Assembly (NCBI RefSeq): GCF_023169885.1
Contig: NZ_AP025516.1
Location: 4,168,142-4,232,141, forward strand
From: Desulfofustis limnaeus
GTDB taxonomy: Bacteria > Desulfobacterota > Desulfobulbia > Desulfobulbales > Desulfocapsaceae
Length of the DNA: 64,000 nt
Reading direction: 5' to 3'
Positions 34,446-44,460 of this stretch are shown here, one piece after another. The stretch's first letter is position 1, and every line of letters starts with the position of its first letter. The translations under genes and the position numbers were made by a program. The notes under the pieces are model-generated. The model worked only from the letters and a program-made list of their open reading frames with translations, was not told the origin of the DNA and ran no database searches.

Positions 34446-35594
34446 TCAACGGCGCTCGTGCTGTTGGGCACCGTTCATCGGCCGGACCTTCGTCTCGGCG
34501 AAGAACAGATGGAGGAACAGGCAGTAGCAGATGACTGCGGCAACAGCTGTGAAAGGGTCTGTTTTGCCGATGGGTGCCAGGATGCCGATGACCAGCCAGT
34601 GAAAGAAGATGATCAGCAGCGAGTTGAGCCGTAACGGGAAATCGTTCCAGCGTATCAGGATAAGCAGGCCGCTCAAACTCCAGCCGTAGAGTGACAGGTA
34701 CGCGTGACAGCTGAGCAGGAGTCTGCCCCATTGTTCGTAGGCCGCCGGATAGCGGGCCAGGATGATATAGAAGATACCGGTTATCCCGGTGAACACGAGA
34801 AAGACCATACCCGACAACAAAAACTGCTTTTGCTGCATGTTCATCCCGAGTCTGAGGAAAAAGGCGAAGATGAGGAGTACGGTCAGAAACAGGGTTACGG
34901 CAATGGTCACCTTGGCCAGCTGCATCTCGAAGATGATGAACAGAAAGAAGACAATGACGCCGAGGTTGATCAACCAAAAAAAAGCCTGTTGCAGCAAGTG
35001 GCTCAGCGGACCGTCATCACGCCGAATAAATGAGAACATCACCGACATGGTGATCAGCGACACGGGAAATGAAAAACCGAGAAAAAAGACGTTGAGGGTG
35101 AGGCTCTTGTAGGGCAGCCAATGCAACGCCGTGCTGTTGAGCAGGACGAAGGTAGCGATAAACAGGGCCAAGGACAGACAGAGGATAGAGGCGTGGTGGT
35201 ATTTATCGCTGACCGGCACGGAAGGGTCGAAAAGATCGTGCGGAATGATAGGAAAAACCCTGGTCCGAATGGTCTCGACCAGCACTCCGAGGAATAAGGA
35301 AAGCAAGGCAGCCGGGGGGTAGAGGTTGAAAAAAGCGAGAAGGGCGTAAAGAAGGCTGGCTGCAAGAAAGAGATAGCAGCGAAACGACGGCCGAGCAGTG
35401 TTCTCGGTATGATAGAGAATAATGAAGCCGCCGGCGCAGAGATTAAAAAGAAAGATGTGTAACCGTTCGAAATTACGGTTGTATATCTGGTCTGCGAAAC
35501 CGAAGAAAAAGGCGACGACCATGATCCCCAGGATGAAGGCCCGGAGGCGGGCATCGAGAAAAAACTGGGGGTTGATCGGTGATTCGCTGCGCAT
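34446..35594 (-). CDS. Polytopic inner-membrane protein, function unknown
   Basis: The 382-residue protein is almost wholly hydrophobic, with about eleven or twelve predicted membrane helices (for example FILGIMVVAFFFGFADQIY and CYLFLAASLLYALLAFFNLY). Scattered histidines (ILYHTEN, SDKYHHAS, LLSCHAYLSLYGW) could be cofactor ligands, but no known motif is complete. I chose the ATG at 35594 with AAGGA 7 bases upstream; the frame is open to 35642. It converges with the MutY-like gene, with 19 bases between stops. I do not recognise the family. Confidence 0.65.
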   Translation of the reverse strand: MRSESPINPQFFLDARLRAFILGIMVVAFFFGFADQIYNRNFERLHIFLFNLCAGGFIILYHTENTARPSFRCYLFLAASLLYALLAFFNLYPPAALLSLFLGVLVETIRTRVFPIIPHDLFDPSVPVSDKYHHASILCLSLALFIATFVLLNSTALHWLPYKSLTLNVFFLGFSFPVSLITMSVMFSFIRRDDGPLSHLLQQAFFWLINLGVIVFFLFIIFEMQLAKVTIAVTLFLTVLLIFAFFLRLGMNMQQKQFLLSGMVFLVFTGITGIFYIILARYPAAYEQWGRLLLSCHAYLSLYGWSLSGLLILIRWNDFPLRLNSLLIIFFHWLVIGILAPIGKTDPFTAVAAVICYCLFLHLFFAETKVRPMNGAQQHERR

Positions 35595-35715
35595 GGTCGG
35601 TCCTTGCATATGTTTCGTGTTGCCGTGCAGACTATTGAACAATTTGCCGATAAATGCAAGCGCTCGTTCCTTGCCTGCCCGAGCGGCTGATGGGAGGGCG
35701 GCTCCCCTAAGGTGG

Positions 35716-35778
35716 ATAACGTAATCGGCGCGTTATTACTTACTGGATTTATAGACACGTATCGTTTACCTTGATACG
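35716..35778. promoter_or_regulatory. Two inverted repeats spaced 42 bases apart
   Basis: ATAACG-N9-CGTTAT (35716-35736) and CGTATC-N9-GATACG (35758-35778) are perfect 6-base dyads with the same 9-base spacer, and their centres are 42 bases apart, about four helical turns. They lie 35-97 bases before a gene for a protein with a ribbon-helix-helix-like N-terminus. They are candidate operators for that protein or a dimeric regulator. Confidence 0.45.
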
Positions 35779-35812
35779 CATAACAGGCATACCATGGTGG
35801 GGAGGAGAGGTC

Positions 35813-36289
35813 ATGGCAAAACGTGTGACTGTCAGTATCCCGGATCTGCTCCACGAAAAGATGGAACAGTGGCGGGAATCGTTCAATCTTTCGAAGATGT
35901 TCCAGGATGCGGTGGCCGAAGCGATCCAGAAAAAAGAGGAATTTCAGCGGCGTATCCGTGAAGATCGGGAAATGGGGGAAATCGTCGAGCGGTTGAAACG
36001 GGAAAAGGCCCGTTCCGAGCGCAATTACTTTGATCGTGGCCGCGAGGACGGATTTCTCTGGGCCCGCAGTGCCGGCTATGACGATCTGATCTACGTAGTC
36101 GGTGGCAGAGTTCAGGAGAATGCGCTGAAAGACGAGGTGCTTGGTCCTTATTTCACCGACCAGGCGAAAAAGAATGGACTGCTTGGTGGATCGGAGAACG
36201 GTGTCGCCGGCGACTACCTGCGGGTCTATGTGGAAGGCTGGAAACGTGGCTTGAACGATTTCTGGGAAGCGGTTAAAGACAAAATATAG
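35813..36289 (+). CDS. Protein with ribbon-helix-helix-like N-terminus
   Basis: The 158-residue protein starts MAKRVTVSIPDLLHEKMEQW, which fits the beta strand and first helix of an RHH (CopG/Arc-type) DNA-binding fold. A long charged coiled-coil helix follows (KKEEFQRRIREDREMGEIV), and the C-terminal half, with GREDGFLWARSAGYDDLIYV and LRVYVEGWKRGLNDFWEAV, matches no domain I know. GGGGAGGAGAGG precedes the ATG at 35813. Paired inverted repeats lie upstream, so self-regulation is plausible. It is 43 bases before the 1411-residue activase gene and may be co-transcribed. Confidence 0.6.
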   Translation: MAKRVTVSIPDLLHEKMEQWRESFNLSKMFQDAVAEAIQKKEEFQRRIREDREMGEIVERLKREKARSERNYFDRGREDGFLWARSAGYDDLIYVVGGRVQENALKDEVLGPYFTDQAKKNGLLGGSENGVAGDYLRVYVEGWKRGLNDFWEAVKDKI

Positions 36290-36332
36290 CCTGAGCTGCC
36301 AGGTTCGGCTGTGCGGAGAAGAGGGGAAGATC

Positions 36333-39300
36333 ATGCCGGAACCGAGAAATATCCTCGGTATCGATGTCGGATCAGTTGCCATCGGTCTGGTGGTGGTCGA
36401 TCGGCGGAAACGGGTTGTCGTTTCCGCTTACCGTTTTCATCATGGGGAAGTGCGCCGGGCCCTGGCGGAAACGCTTGCCGCCCAGATCGATCTGCAGCAG
36501 ATCGATCTGATCGCCGCCACCGCGTCCACGCCGATGTGGGTCAAGGCCGATCGCCGTTACGACAATCAGGTCGCCGTCATCACCGCGGCGCGAATGGCGA
36601 TCCCCCGGGTACGCGGCATCCTCAACGTTGGCGGCGAAAAATTCAGCCTGGCCGTGTTCGATGAACAGGGCAGTTATCGGGGGTCCCGAGCAAATACTTC
36701 GTGTGCTGCCGGTACCGGGGCTTTTCTTGATCAGCAGGCGGTTCGCCTGTCCCTGTCATCTGCCGAGGAGTTGGGAAACACGGCGCTCGCCTGCAGGACC
36801 GAGGGACCGAAGATCGCGTCCCGATGTGCTGTTTTTGCCAAGACCGACTTGATTCATGCCCAGCAGGAAGGATACCGCCTCGAAGAGATCTGCGACGGGC
36901 TCTGCCGGGGGTTGGCCAAAAACATTGTCGATACATTGTTTTCCGCAGAGATTGAGAGCGGAGACATCATTTTTTGCGGCGGCGTCAGTCGCAACCGGGC
37001 AGTGGTTCACCATATCGAGGATCTGACCGGACGCATCATCACCGTTCCCGACAACAGCCACCTCTTCGGCGCCATCGGCGCCTGCGTCTGTCTGCTGCAA
37101 GACAGGGAGGAACAAGACATCCCGGCTCGGCAGGGGGTGGCGCAAGCCGGAGTGATGGGCCGATCGTCGGTGGAGAAGAAGTACTACTACCAGCCATTGG
37201 CCTTGCAATGGTCGAGCTATCCCAGTTTTCAGGGCAGGGAACGCTACGAATATCCGGTTTCGGGCGGGGCTGCGGTTGAGGTCGATATCTACAGCGATCT
37301 TGCCGCGGAGACGGCATGGCAGGTACGCCTGGGGATTGATATCGGCTCGACCAGCACCAAGGCGGCGCTGGTTGATGCGGCGGGACAGGTGATTGCTGGT
37401 TTCTACACCAGGACCGCAGGACAACCGCTTGTAGCCGTACAATCCATATGCCGTAGCATTGCCGACATCGAAGCGAAACGAGGCCGCTCTTTCTCCATCA
37501 ATGGCTGCGCAACGACCGGCTCGGGACGAAAATTCATCGGCATCATCGTCGGGGCCGACCTGGTGGTGGATGAGATCACCGCCCACGCCCGGGCTGCATA
37601 CCAACTCAATCCACAGGTCGATACGATTATTGAGATCGGCGGCCAGGATGCCAAGTTTACCACCCTTGCCGATGGCCGGGTGACGTCGTCCACGATGAAT
37701 ACCGTCTGTGCTGCCGGTACCGGTTCCTTCATTGAGGAACAGGCGGCCCGGCTCGGTTGCCCGTTGGTCGAATTGAGCGACCGCACCGCCGGTATCGCTG
37801 CGCCGTTGGCCAGTGATCGCTGTACCGTGTTCATGGAGCGTGATATCAATCACCTGCTCAGCGAAGGGTACCGTGTCGACGAGGTGCTCGCCGCGGTCCT
37901 CCATTCGGTACGTGAAAACTATCTGCTCAAGGTGGCCCAGGAGAGCGCTATCGGAGATGTTGTCTGCTTCCAGGGAGCTACCGCCAAGAATCGCTCGTTG
38001 GTTGCCGCTTTTGAACAAAAATTGGGCAAGCCGATTCACGTATCCCGCTTCTGCCACCTGACCGGCGCCCTCGGTTCCGCTTTGATTCTCGCCGATGAAG
38101 AAAACGACCAGCGATCTGCCAGCCGTTTCGTCGGGCTCGAACTGCACCGTCTGACGATTCCCCTCCGCAGCGAAGTCTGTGACCTGTGTGCCAACCATTG
38201 CAAATTGTCGGTGGCCGAGGTTGCTGGTAAACAGGTTGCCTATGGGTTCCTGTGCGGCCGGGACTATGATACCAAGGCTTTTGTCAAGCGTGAATCCCGA
38301 GCTTACGATCTGCTCGGCGAGCGCCGCCGCCCATTGAAGAAAACACGCGTTACAGCGTCGGACGAAATACGCATCGGTATTCCGGCAGCGGTTCACCTGA
38401 TCGATGATATGGGTTTGTGGCAGCGATTTTTCTCCTATCTGGATATCCCGACGGTGATCAGCCACTCCAGTCGCGATGCGCTGAAACGGGGAACCTATCT
38501 GCGCAAAGCTGAATTCTGTGCTCCGGTTACCGCCATGCACGGGCACGTGGACTGGTTGCTCGACCAGGCCGATTATGTCTTCCTGCCCGTCTATCTGGAA
38601 GACAGGACCCGGGAAGGGCGAAGACATTATTGCTATTACACCCAATATCTGCCGCCGCTCGCCGCCGCGGCGGTGCCTGAGGGAGACGACCGAGTACTGA
38701 GTCCGGTTCTGCGTTATCTCTACACGTCGTTTCACACCAAGATGCAGCTCTACCGGATGCTGCAGCCGATTACCAGAAGATCAATCGGCTTTCTTGAAGT
38801 CAGTACCGCCTATGATCGAGCGTCGAGCGAGGATCAGAACGACCGGATAACGCGGCGTCAGGCCTTCGCCCAGCGTCTCCAGGAGCGTCAAGGCGACGAC
38901 GGTGATATTGCCGTAGTCTTTCTCGGGCGTCCCTACAATGTCTTGGCTCCTGAACTGAACGGCTCCATCCCCGGCCTGTTCAGAAGTCTTGGCATCGACG
39001 CTTATTTTCAGGACATGGTTGCGGTGGAGCCGGAGAGCTTGCAGCGGATCCGGCCGCTCCTCAATGAGATTCATTGGAAATACGCCGCCCGTATACTGGA
39101 GAAGGCGGAGGCCATCGGGGCTCTGCCGGGAGTTTACCCGGTCTACCTGACATCGTTCAAGTGTGCCCCCGATTCGTTTGCTCTGGATTATTTCAAGCGG
39201 ATCATGGCCCATCACAACAAACCCTATTTGATTCTCGAGCTGGATGAGCATGACTCGAATGTCGGTTACGAGACGCGTATCGAAGCAGCCGTCCGGTCCT

Positions 39301-40568
39301 TCCGCAATCACCGAGCCGGAGCAGAGGCGGCGAAACGCACGCACTCACTGTTTGTCAGACCACAGGCGCAGCGGGATTGTACGGGAAAGACGATCATCTT
39401 TCCCAATTGGGATCGCATTACCTGTTCATTTTTGGTCTCGGTTCTTCGGCATGAAGGGATTGATGCCGTCCTCATGGAAGAGAGTGACGATTCGATTCGA
39501 CGCAGCCTGAAGCACAATACCGGTCAATGCATCCCGCTCAACGCCATTGCCCAAGGCTACATGGACACCATTGCGGCGCACGGATTGGAGCCGGACCGTT
39601 GCCTGCTCTGGTTGAACGAGTCCTGGCTGGCCTGCAATATCAGGCTCTACCCCCATCATATCCGAACCATACTGGCCGATCATGGCCTGAGAGATGCCGG
39701 CGTCTATCTCGGTAACCTGTCCTTGTCTGAGATCGGTCTGCGGGCCGTCAAGGATGCCTATTTTTGTTACCTTTTCGGTGGCATGCTGCGTCGAGTGGCG
39801 TGCCGTATCAGACCCTACGAGGTCTATCCGGGCGAGACGGACCGGGTCGTTGAACGGGCCATCACCATGCTCAACGAGGCCTTTGCCGGGGGACTGGACA
39901 AAGAAGGGATGCTCGAGGAAATCATCGGTCGTTTCGAGTGGATCGAGACCCGCTCCGAACCGCGCCCCAAGGTAGCCATCTTCGGAGACCTCTATTCCCG
40001 GGACAACCGCGTCATGAATCAGGATCTGATCCGCTTCATCGAACGTCATGGCGGCGAGGTCCTGACCACACCGTACAGCGATTATGCCAAGATGATCGCC
40101 TTTCCCTATTTCCGCAAGTGGTTCAACGAGGGGCACTATCTGCATGTGCTATCCAATTCGGCGGCCTTGATGACCATGAAACAGCTGGAGAAGACGTATC
40201 AGGCTATTTTCAATCGGATTCTGCGGGAGCCGGTCAAGGAGTTCAACGATTCGCCGGCCGATATCCTCGCCCGTTTCGGTGTGGCTATCGAACATACCGG
40301 AGAGTCCATGGACAATCTGCTCAAGGTCCATTACACGAAGAAATTTCACCCTGACGTCGCCCTCTTCGTCCAAGCCAGCCCGGCCTTGTGTTGTGCCTCG
40401 TTGATCACCGAGGCAATGCGTGAAAGGATCGAAGCGGTGACCGGTGTCCCGGTGGTGTCGGTGACCTATGACGGAACCGGCGGTGGCAAGAACGATGTGA
40501 TCGTCCCCTATCTCAGGCATTTGCGTCAAAAGGCGATGAATGGGGTGTTTTTCCGGACGCATGCTTGA
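36333..40568 (+). CDS. Large R-2-hydroxyacyl-CoA dehydratase activase-like protein
   Basis: The 1411-residue protein contains two BadF/BadG/HgdC-type ATPase domains, at about 5-260 (ILGIDVGSVAIGLVVVD) and about 330-590 (LGIDIGSTSTKAALVDAAG), each with a cluster-binding cysteine region (TSCAAGTGAFL and TVCAAGTGSFIEEQA, then CTVFMERD). A DUF2229-type segment follows (CDLCANHCKLSV at about 613-624, AEFCAPVTAMHGHV), then a dehydratase-like domain (about 1020-1411). Such proteins couple ATP hydrolysis to low-potential electron transfer in 2-hydroxyacyl-CoA dehydration or benzoyl-CoA reduction, but these long forms are widespread in anaerobes and their substrate is unknown. No separate dehydratase genes are adjacent. 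Confidence 0.85.
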   Translation: MPEPRNILGIDVGSVAIGLVVVDRRKRVVVSAYRFHHGEVRRALAETLAAQIDLQQIDLIAATASTPMWVKADRRYDNQVAVITAARMAIPRVRGILNVGGEKFSLAVFDEQGSYRGSRANTSCAAGTGAFLDQQAVRLSLSSAEELGNTALACRTEGPKIASRCAVFAKTDLIHAQQEGYRLEEICDGLCRGLAKNIVDTLFSAEIESGDIIFCGGVSRNRAVVHHIEDLTGRIITVPDNSHLFGAIGACVCLLQDREEQDIPARQGVAQAGVMGRSSVEKKYYYQPLALQWSSYPSFQGRERYEYPVSGGAAVEVDIYSDLAAETAWQVRLGIDIGSTSTKAALVDAAGQVIAGFYTRTAGQPLVAVQSICRSIADIEAKRGRSFSINGCATTGSGRKFIGIIVGADLVVDEITAHARAAYQLNPQVDTIIEIGGQDAKFTTLADGRVTSSTMNTVCAAGTGSFIEEQAARLGCPLVELSDRTAGIAAPLASDRCTVFMERDINHLLSEGYRVDEVLAAVLHSVRENYLLKVAQESAIGDVVCFQGATAKNRSLVAAFEQKLGKPIHVSRFCHLTGALGSALILADEENDQRSASRFVGLELHRLTIPLRSEVCDLCANHCKLSVAEVAGKQVAYGFLCGRDYDTKAFVKRESRAYDLLGERRRPLKKTRVTASDEIRIGIPAAVHLIDDMGLWQRFFSYLDIPTVISHSSRDALKRGTYLRKAEFCAPVTAMHGHVDWLLDQADYVFLPVYLEDRTREGRRHYCYYTQYLPPLAAAAVPEGDDRVLSPVLRYLYTSFHTKMQLYRMLQPITRRSIGFLEVSTAYDRASSEDQNDRITRRQAFAQRLQERQGDDGDIAVVFLGRPYNVLAPELNGSIPGLFRSLGIDAYFQDMVAVEPESLQRIRPLLNEIHWKYAARILEKAEAIGALPGVYPVYLTSFKCAPDSFALDYFKRIMAHHNKPYLILELDEHDSNVGYETRIEAAVRSFRNHRAGAEAAKRTHSLFVRPQAQRDCTGKTIIFPNWDRITCSFLVSVLRHEGIDAVLMEESDDSIRRSLKHNTGQCIPLNAIAQGYMDTIAAHGLEPDRCLLWLNESWLACNIRLYPHHIRTILADHGLRDAGVYLGNLSLSEIGLRAVKDAYFCYLFGGMLRRVACRIRPYEVYPGETDRVVERAITMLNEAFAGGLDKEGMLEEIIGRFEWIETRSEPRPKVAIFGDLYSRDNRVMNQDLIRFIERHGGEVLTTPYSDYAKMIAFPYFRKWFNEGHYLHVLSNSAALMTMKQLEKTYQAIFNRILREPVKEFNDSPADILARFGVAIEHTGESMDNLLKVHYTKKFHPDVALFVQASPALCCASLITEAMRERIEAVTGVPVVSVTYDGTGGGKNDVIVPYLRHLRQKAMNGVFFRTHA

Positions 40569-40734
40569 TCTCTGCCGCTTCGCACTTACCTTCTAAGCAC
40601 CTGTGCAGGGTTGTGTTCCGGGTTCTTGGTTGAGGACAATCTCTGCCGGGTACCGTTTCGACGAAACCAAACCACTCCACTCCACGACCGGACAGATCAT
40701 AACCCGGTGTCAACTCCAGAAAGGGAGGATCCTT

Positions 40735-41232
40735 ATGGCGACCATAACCTTACGCGGCAATTCCATTGAAACCGTTGGTTCTCTTCCCCAGACCGGAACG
40801 AAAGCACCGGCCTTCACCCTGGTGAAGACCGACCTCTCGGAATGCCGTCTCGGCGATTTTTCAGGGAAGACGGTGGTGCTCAACATTTTCCCCAGTATCG
40901 ACACCCCCACCTGTGCCGCTTCGGTACGACGGTTCAACGAAGAAGCGGCCAAGCGGGATAACACGGTGGTGCTCTGCATCTCGGCCGATTTACCTTTCGC
41001 CCACAAGCGTTTTTGCGAAGCGGAGGGGATCGACAATGTCCATGCCGTTTCCACGTTCAGATCTCCCGATTTCGGCACGGATTACGGGGTGACCATCGGC
41101 ACCGGCCCGATCCGCGGACTCTTGTCCCGGGCCGTGGTGGTTATTGACGGCGGCGGCACCATCATCCATACCGAGCAGGTACCCGAGATCGGTCAAGAAC
41201 CGGATTACGACCGGGCGCTTGGATCCTGGTAA
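40735..41232 (+). CDS. tpx: Thiol peroxidase (Tpx, atypical 2-Cys peroxiredoxin)
   Basis: The 165-residue enzyme has the Tpx pattern with peroxidatic C60 (SIDTPTCAASVRRFN) and resolving C94 (FAHKRFCEAEGI). It reduces hydrogen peroxide and alkyl peroxides with electrons from thioredoxin. GGGAGGAT precedes the ATG at 40735. The 3' end overlaps the 3' end of the convergent meaB by 28 bases. Confidence 0.95.
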   Translation: MATITLRGNSIETVGSLPQTGTKAPAFTLVKTDLSECRLGDFSGKTVVLNIFPSIDTPTCAASVRRFNEEAAKRDNTVVLCISADLPFAHKRFCEAEGIDNVHAVSTFRSPDFGTDYGVTIGTGPIRGLLSRAVVVIDGGGTIIHTEQVPEIGQEPDYDRALGSW

Positions 41233-42200
41233 ATGGATTGCAGCAGGGAGGTTGCTGCGAGAGCCGGCGAGAGCCGGCTCTGCTCGATTTCCCTGACCAC
41301 AAGCGGAAAGCGCTCGCGGATGGCCGGATGATTGTAGAACCAGGAACTGAGCCCATCGAGAAGCAACTGCTGGAACCAAGCCACTGATTGACGGGACCGC
41401 TTTCGTTGCAAGTCGCCGCTGGCGGTAAGCGTGTGACGATGCCGGTCGATCGTCTCCCAGATGTCCGTCAGGCCTGTTTTTTCCAAGGCGCTGCAGGTAA
41501 GAACGGGCGGTGACCAGAGGGGGTTGTCCGGAGCGATGAGGTGCAGCGCCGTTTCGTACTGACGGCGCGCCTGCTCGGCGGGCAGGCGATTGTTGCCATC
41601 GGCCTTGTTGATGGCAATGGCGTCGGCGACCTCGAGAATGCCTTTTTTGATCCCTTGCAGTTCATCGCCGGCACCGGCGATCATCAGCACCAGGAAGAAA
41701 TCGACCATGGCCGCAACTGCGGTCTCCGATTGGCCAACGCCAACCGTCTCGATGATGATCACATCGAAGCCGGCGGCTTCACAGACCAGCATCGATTCTC
41801 TGGTCTTGCGGGCGGCGCCTCCGAGGGTGCCCCCGGTGGGCGACGGTCGGATAAAAGCATTGCCGGCCGCGGCAAGATTGATCATTCGGGTCTTGTCGCC
41901 GAGCACCGAACCGCCGCTACGGGAACTGCTCGGGTCGATGGCCAGCACCGCCACTCGATGTCCCCGCTCGGTCAGCAGCATGCCGAAGCTGTCGATGAAA
42001 GTGCTCTTTCCCGCCCCCGGCACGCCGGTGATTCCCAGGCGAACGCTGTTACCGCTGTAGGGCAGGAGCTGTTCGATAACCGTTGCCGCCAACTCCTGAT
42101 GGCTGGACAGCGATGATTCGATGAGGGTGATGGTGCGCGACAACATCAAACGGTTGCCGTCGCGTACTCCCTGGATGTAATAGCTGGGGTCTTTTTGCAT
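41205..42200 (-). CDS. meaB: Methylmalonyl-CoA mutase-associated GTPase MeaB
   Basis: The 331-residue G protein has the P-loop GVPGAGKS at residues 59-66, DPSSSRSGGSVLGDKTRM switch region and NKAD base-specificity motif. MeaB gates loading of adenosylcobalamin into methylmalonyl-CoA mutase and protects the enzyme. It is the last gene of the propionate operon, 67 bases after the mutase gene, with a strong hairpin between the two. It has an overlapping tail with tpx on the other strand. Confidence 0.95.
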   Translation of the reverse strand: MQKDPSYYIQGVRDGNRLMLSRTITLIESSLSSHQELAATVIEQLLPYSGNSVRLGITGVPGAGKSTFIDSFGMLLTERGHRVAVLAIDPSSSRSGGSVLGDKTRMINLAAAGNAFIRPSPTGGTLGGAARKTRESMLVCEAAGFDVIIIETVGVGQSETAVAAMVDFFLVLMIAGAGDELQGIKKGILEVADAIAINKADGNNRLPAEQARRQYETALHLIAPDNPLWSPPVLTCSALEKTGLTDIWETIDRHRHTLTASGDLQRKRSRQSVAWFQQLLLDGLSSWFYNHPAIRERFPLVVREIEQSRLSPALAATSLLQSIYQDPSARS

Positions 42201-42235
42201 GCCGATTGTCGGGCCCGTTGGCCGATGATATGGAT

Positions 42236-42261
42236 CTGCCCCGGTGTGGTGGCCGGGGCAG
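42236..42261 (-). other. Perfect hairpin between mutase and meaB
   Basis: CTGCCCCGG (42236-42244) pairs perfectly with CCGGGGCAG (42253-42261) around an 8-base loop, 6 bases after the mutase stop. There is no T-run, so it is probably an mRNA-stabilising or processing hairpin that sets the mutase-to-meaB expression ratio, or a weak terminator. Confidence 0.55.
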
Positions 42262-42267
42262 AGTCAA

Positions 42268-44406
42268 TCAACCAAGGCTGGCTTCGATGAGGTCCAAGGT
42301 CCGGTTGGCCGAATCGATTACCGAGGTCCCCGGTCCGAACACTGCCTTGACGCCGCGTTCGTGCAGGTAATCGTAATCGCCGGGGGGGATGATGCCGCCG
42401 GCCACTACCAGGATGTCGCCGCCGCCTTGCTGCCGCAGTTCTTCGACCAGGGCTGGCACCAGGGTCTTGTGTCCGGCGGTCAGGCTGGAGGCGCCGACCA
42501 CGTGTACATCGTTTTCGATGGCCATCTTGGCTGCCTCATGGGGGGTCTGAAAGAGCGGCCCGATATCCACGTCGAAACCGAGGTCGGCATAGGCACTGGC
42601 GATAACTTTGATGCCCCGGTCATGACCGTCCTGGCCCATCTTCGACACCAGGATACGGGGCCGACGACCATGGGTCTTGAGAAAGGCCTCGGTGCGGCGC
42701 CGCACCTGTTCGAGCGTCTCCGGCTTCGTCTGGAATTCGGAAGCGTATGCCCCGGAAATGCAGCGAGTAGTGCTGATGAAGCGGCCGAATACTTTTTCCA
42801 TGGCGTCCGACACCTCTCCGATGGTCGCCCGGGCACGGATGGCCGGCAGGGCGGCTTCCAGCAAGTTACCGCCGCCTTCGGCCGCCCGGGTCAGTTCGGC
42901 CAGGGTGCGATCGACCAGTGCCTGGTCCCGATTCTGTCTGGTGCTGCGTAACCGCTCGATCTGGTCGTCACGGACTGAGGCGGGCACTTCTCTGATTTCA
43001 AAATCGATCTTTTCGTCTTTCAGCTGATATTTGTTGACCCCGACGATCACATCCAGGCCTTGGTCGATCCGGGCCTGTTTACGGGCTGCCGATTCCTCGA
43101 TGCGCATCTTCGGCATCCCTGACTCGATCGCCTTGGCCATGCCGCCCAGGGATTCCACTTCGTTGATGATTTTCTGTGCCTCCTGGACAATTGAGTTGGT
43201 CAGCGATTCCACGTAATAGGAACCGCCAAGGGGGTCGATAGCCCGGCAGACCTCAGATTCCTCCTGGATAATGATCTGAGTGTTGCGGGCAATGCGGGCC
43301 GAAAAGTCGGTGGGCAAGCCGATTGCCTCGTCAAACGAGTTGGTATGCAGCGATTGGGTGCCGCCGAGCACGGCAGTCAGCGCCTCGAGGGTAGTGCGGA
43401 TGATGTTGTTATACGGATCCTGCTGGGTCAGACTCCATCCCGAGGTCTGGCAGTGGGTGCGCAGCATCGATGAGCGCGGGTCCCGAGGGTTGAACTGCTG
43501 CATCAAGCGGTGCCAGAGGAGACGTGCGGCCCGGAGCATGGCGATGTCCATGAAGAAATTCATGCCGATGCCGAAAAAGAAGGACAGGCGCGGTGCGAAT
43601 TCATCGACGTTCATGCCGGCCCGTAGTGCGGTGCGCACGTATTCCAGGCCATCGGCCATGGTGAAGGCCACCTGCAGGACGCTGTTGGCCCCGGCCTCCA
43701 TCATGTGATAACCGCTGATGCTGATGGTATTGTAGCGCGGCATATGTTTCGAACAGAAACCGATAATGTCGGCGACGATGCGCATCGATGGCCCAGGCGG
43801 GTAGATGAAGGTGTTGCGGGTCAGATATTCCTTGAGAATGTCATTTTGGATGGTGCCGGTCAGTTGCTCGTGCCTTACCCCTTGCTCCTCGGCGGCGACG
43901 ATGTAGCTGGCGAGGATGGGGATGACCGCCCCGTTCATGGTCATCGAGACGGACATCTGGTCGAGCGGTATGCCGTCAAACAGAATCTTCATGTCCTCGA
44001 CGGAATCGATGGCCACACCGGCCTTGCCCACATCGCCGGTCACCCGGGGATGGTCTGAGTCGTAGCCGCGATGGGTGGCCAAATCGAAGGCCACCGATAG
44101 CCCTTTTTGGCCGGCGGCCAAGGCTTTGCGGTAGAATTCGTTGGATTCCCGGGCCGTCGAGAAACCGGCATACTGGCGAATGGTCCAGGGGCGGCCGGCG
44201 TACATGGTGGCCATCGGACCCCTGACAAAAGGCGGCAGGCCGGGCAAAGAATCGATACTTTCGAGGCCTTCAAGGTCCTCGGCGGTGTAGAGTGGTTTGA
44301 CCGTGATCCCCTCGGGGGTCTGCCAGTTGAGGGAACTGATCGGGTTCCCCTTCATCTGCTTGACGGCAAGGGCTTCCCATTGCTGATGGTGAGGGTGCTG
44401 TGGCAT
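42268..44406 (-). CDS. mcm: Methylmalonyl-CoA mutase, single-chain
   Basis: The 712-residue protein has the TIM-barrel substrate domain ([35 protein letters not shown]) and the C-terminal B12-binding domain with the base-off motif [10 protein letters not shown] (H595), followed by [20 protein letters not shown]. It interconverts (R)-methylmalonyl-CoA and succinyl-CoA with adenosylcobalamin. The single full-length chain with active-site residues indicates a homodimer. It lies between the epimerase and meaB genes in the propionate operon. Confidence 0.96.
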   Translation of the reverse strand: MPQHPHHQQWEALAVKQMKGNPISSLNWQTPEGITVKPLYTAEDLEGLESIDSLPGLPPFVRGPMATMYAGRPWTIRQYAGFSTARESNEFYRKALAAGQKGLSVAFDLATHRGYDSDHPRVTGDVGKAGVAIDSVEDMKILFDGIPLDQMSVSMTMNGAVIPILASYIVAAEEQGVRHEQLTGTIQNDILKEYLTRNTFIYPPGPSMRIVADIIGFCSKHMPRYNTISISGYHMMEAGANSVLQVAFTMADGLEYVRTALRAGMNVDEFAPRLSFFFGIGMNFFMDIAMLRAARLLWHRLMQQFNPRDPRSSMLRTHCQTSGWSLTQQDPYNNIIRTTLEALTAVLGGTQSLHTNSFDEAIGLPTDFSARIARNTQIIIQEESEVCRAIDPLGGSYYVESLTNSIVQEAQKIINEVESLGGMAKAIESGMPKMRIEESAARKQARIDQGLDVIVGVNKYQLKDEKIDFEIREVPASVRDDQIERLRSTRQNRDQALVDRTLAELTRAAEGGGNLLEAALPAIRARATIGEVSDAMEKVFGRFISTTRCISGAYASEFQTKPETLEQVRRRTEAFLKTHGRRPRILVSKMGQDGHDRGIKVIASAYADLGFDVDIGPLFQTPHEAAKMAIENDVHVVGASSLTAGHKTLVPALVEELRQQGGGDILVVAGGIIPPGDYDYLHERGVKAVFGPGTSVIDSANRTLDLIEASLG

Positions 44407-44460
44407 GGTGGACTCCTTCTCGATCAGGGGGTAGGTGACGCTGCCGTTGGGCCGGCCGGT

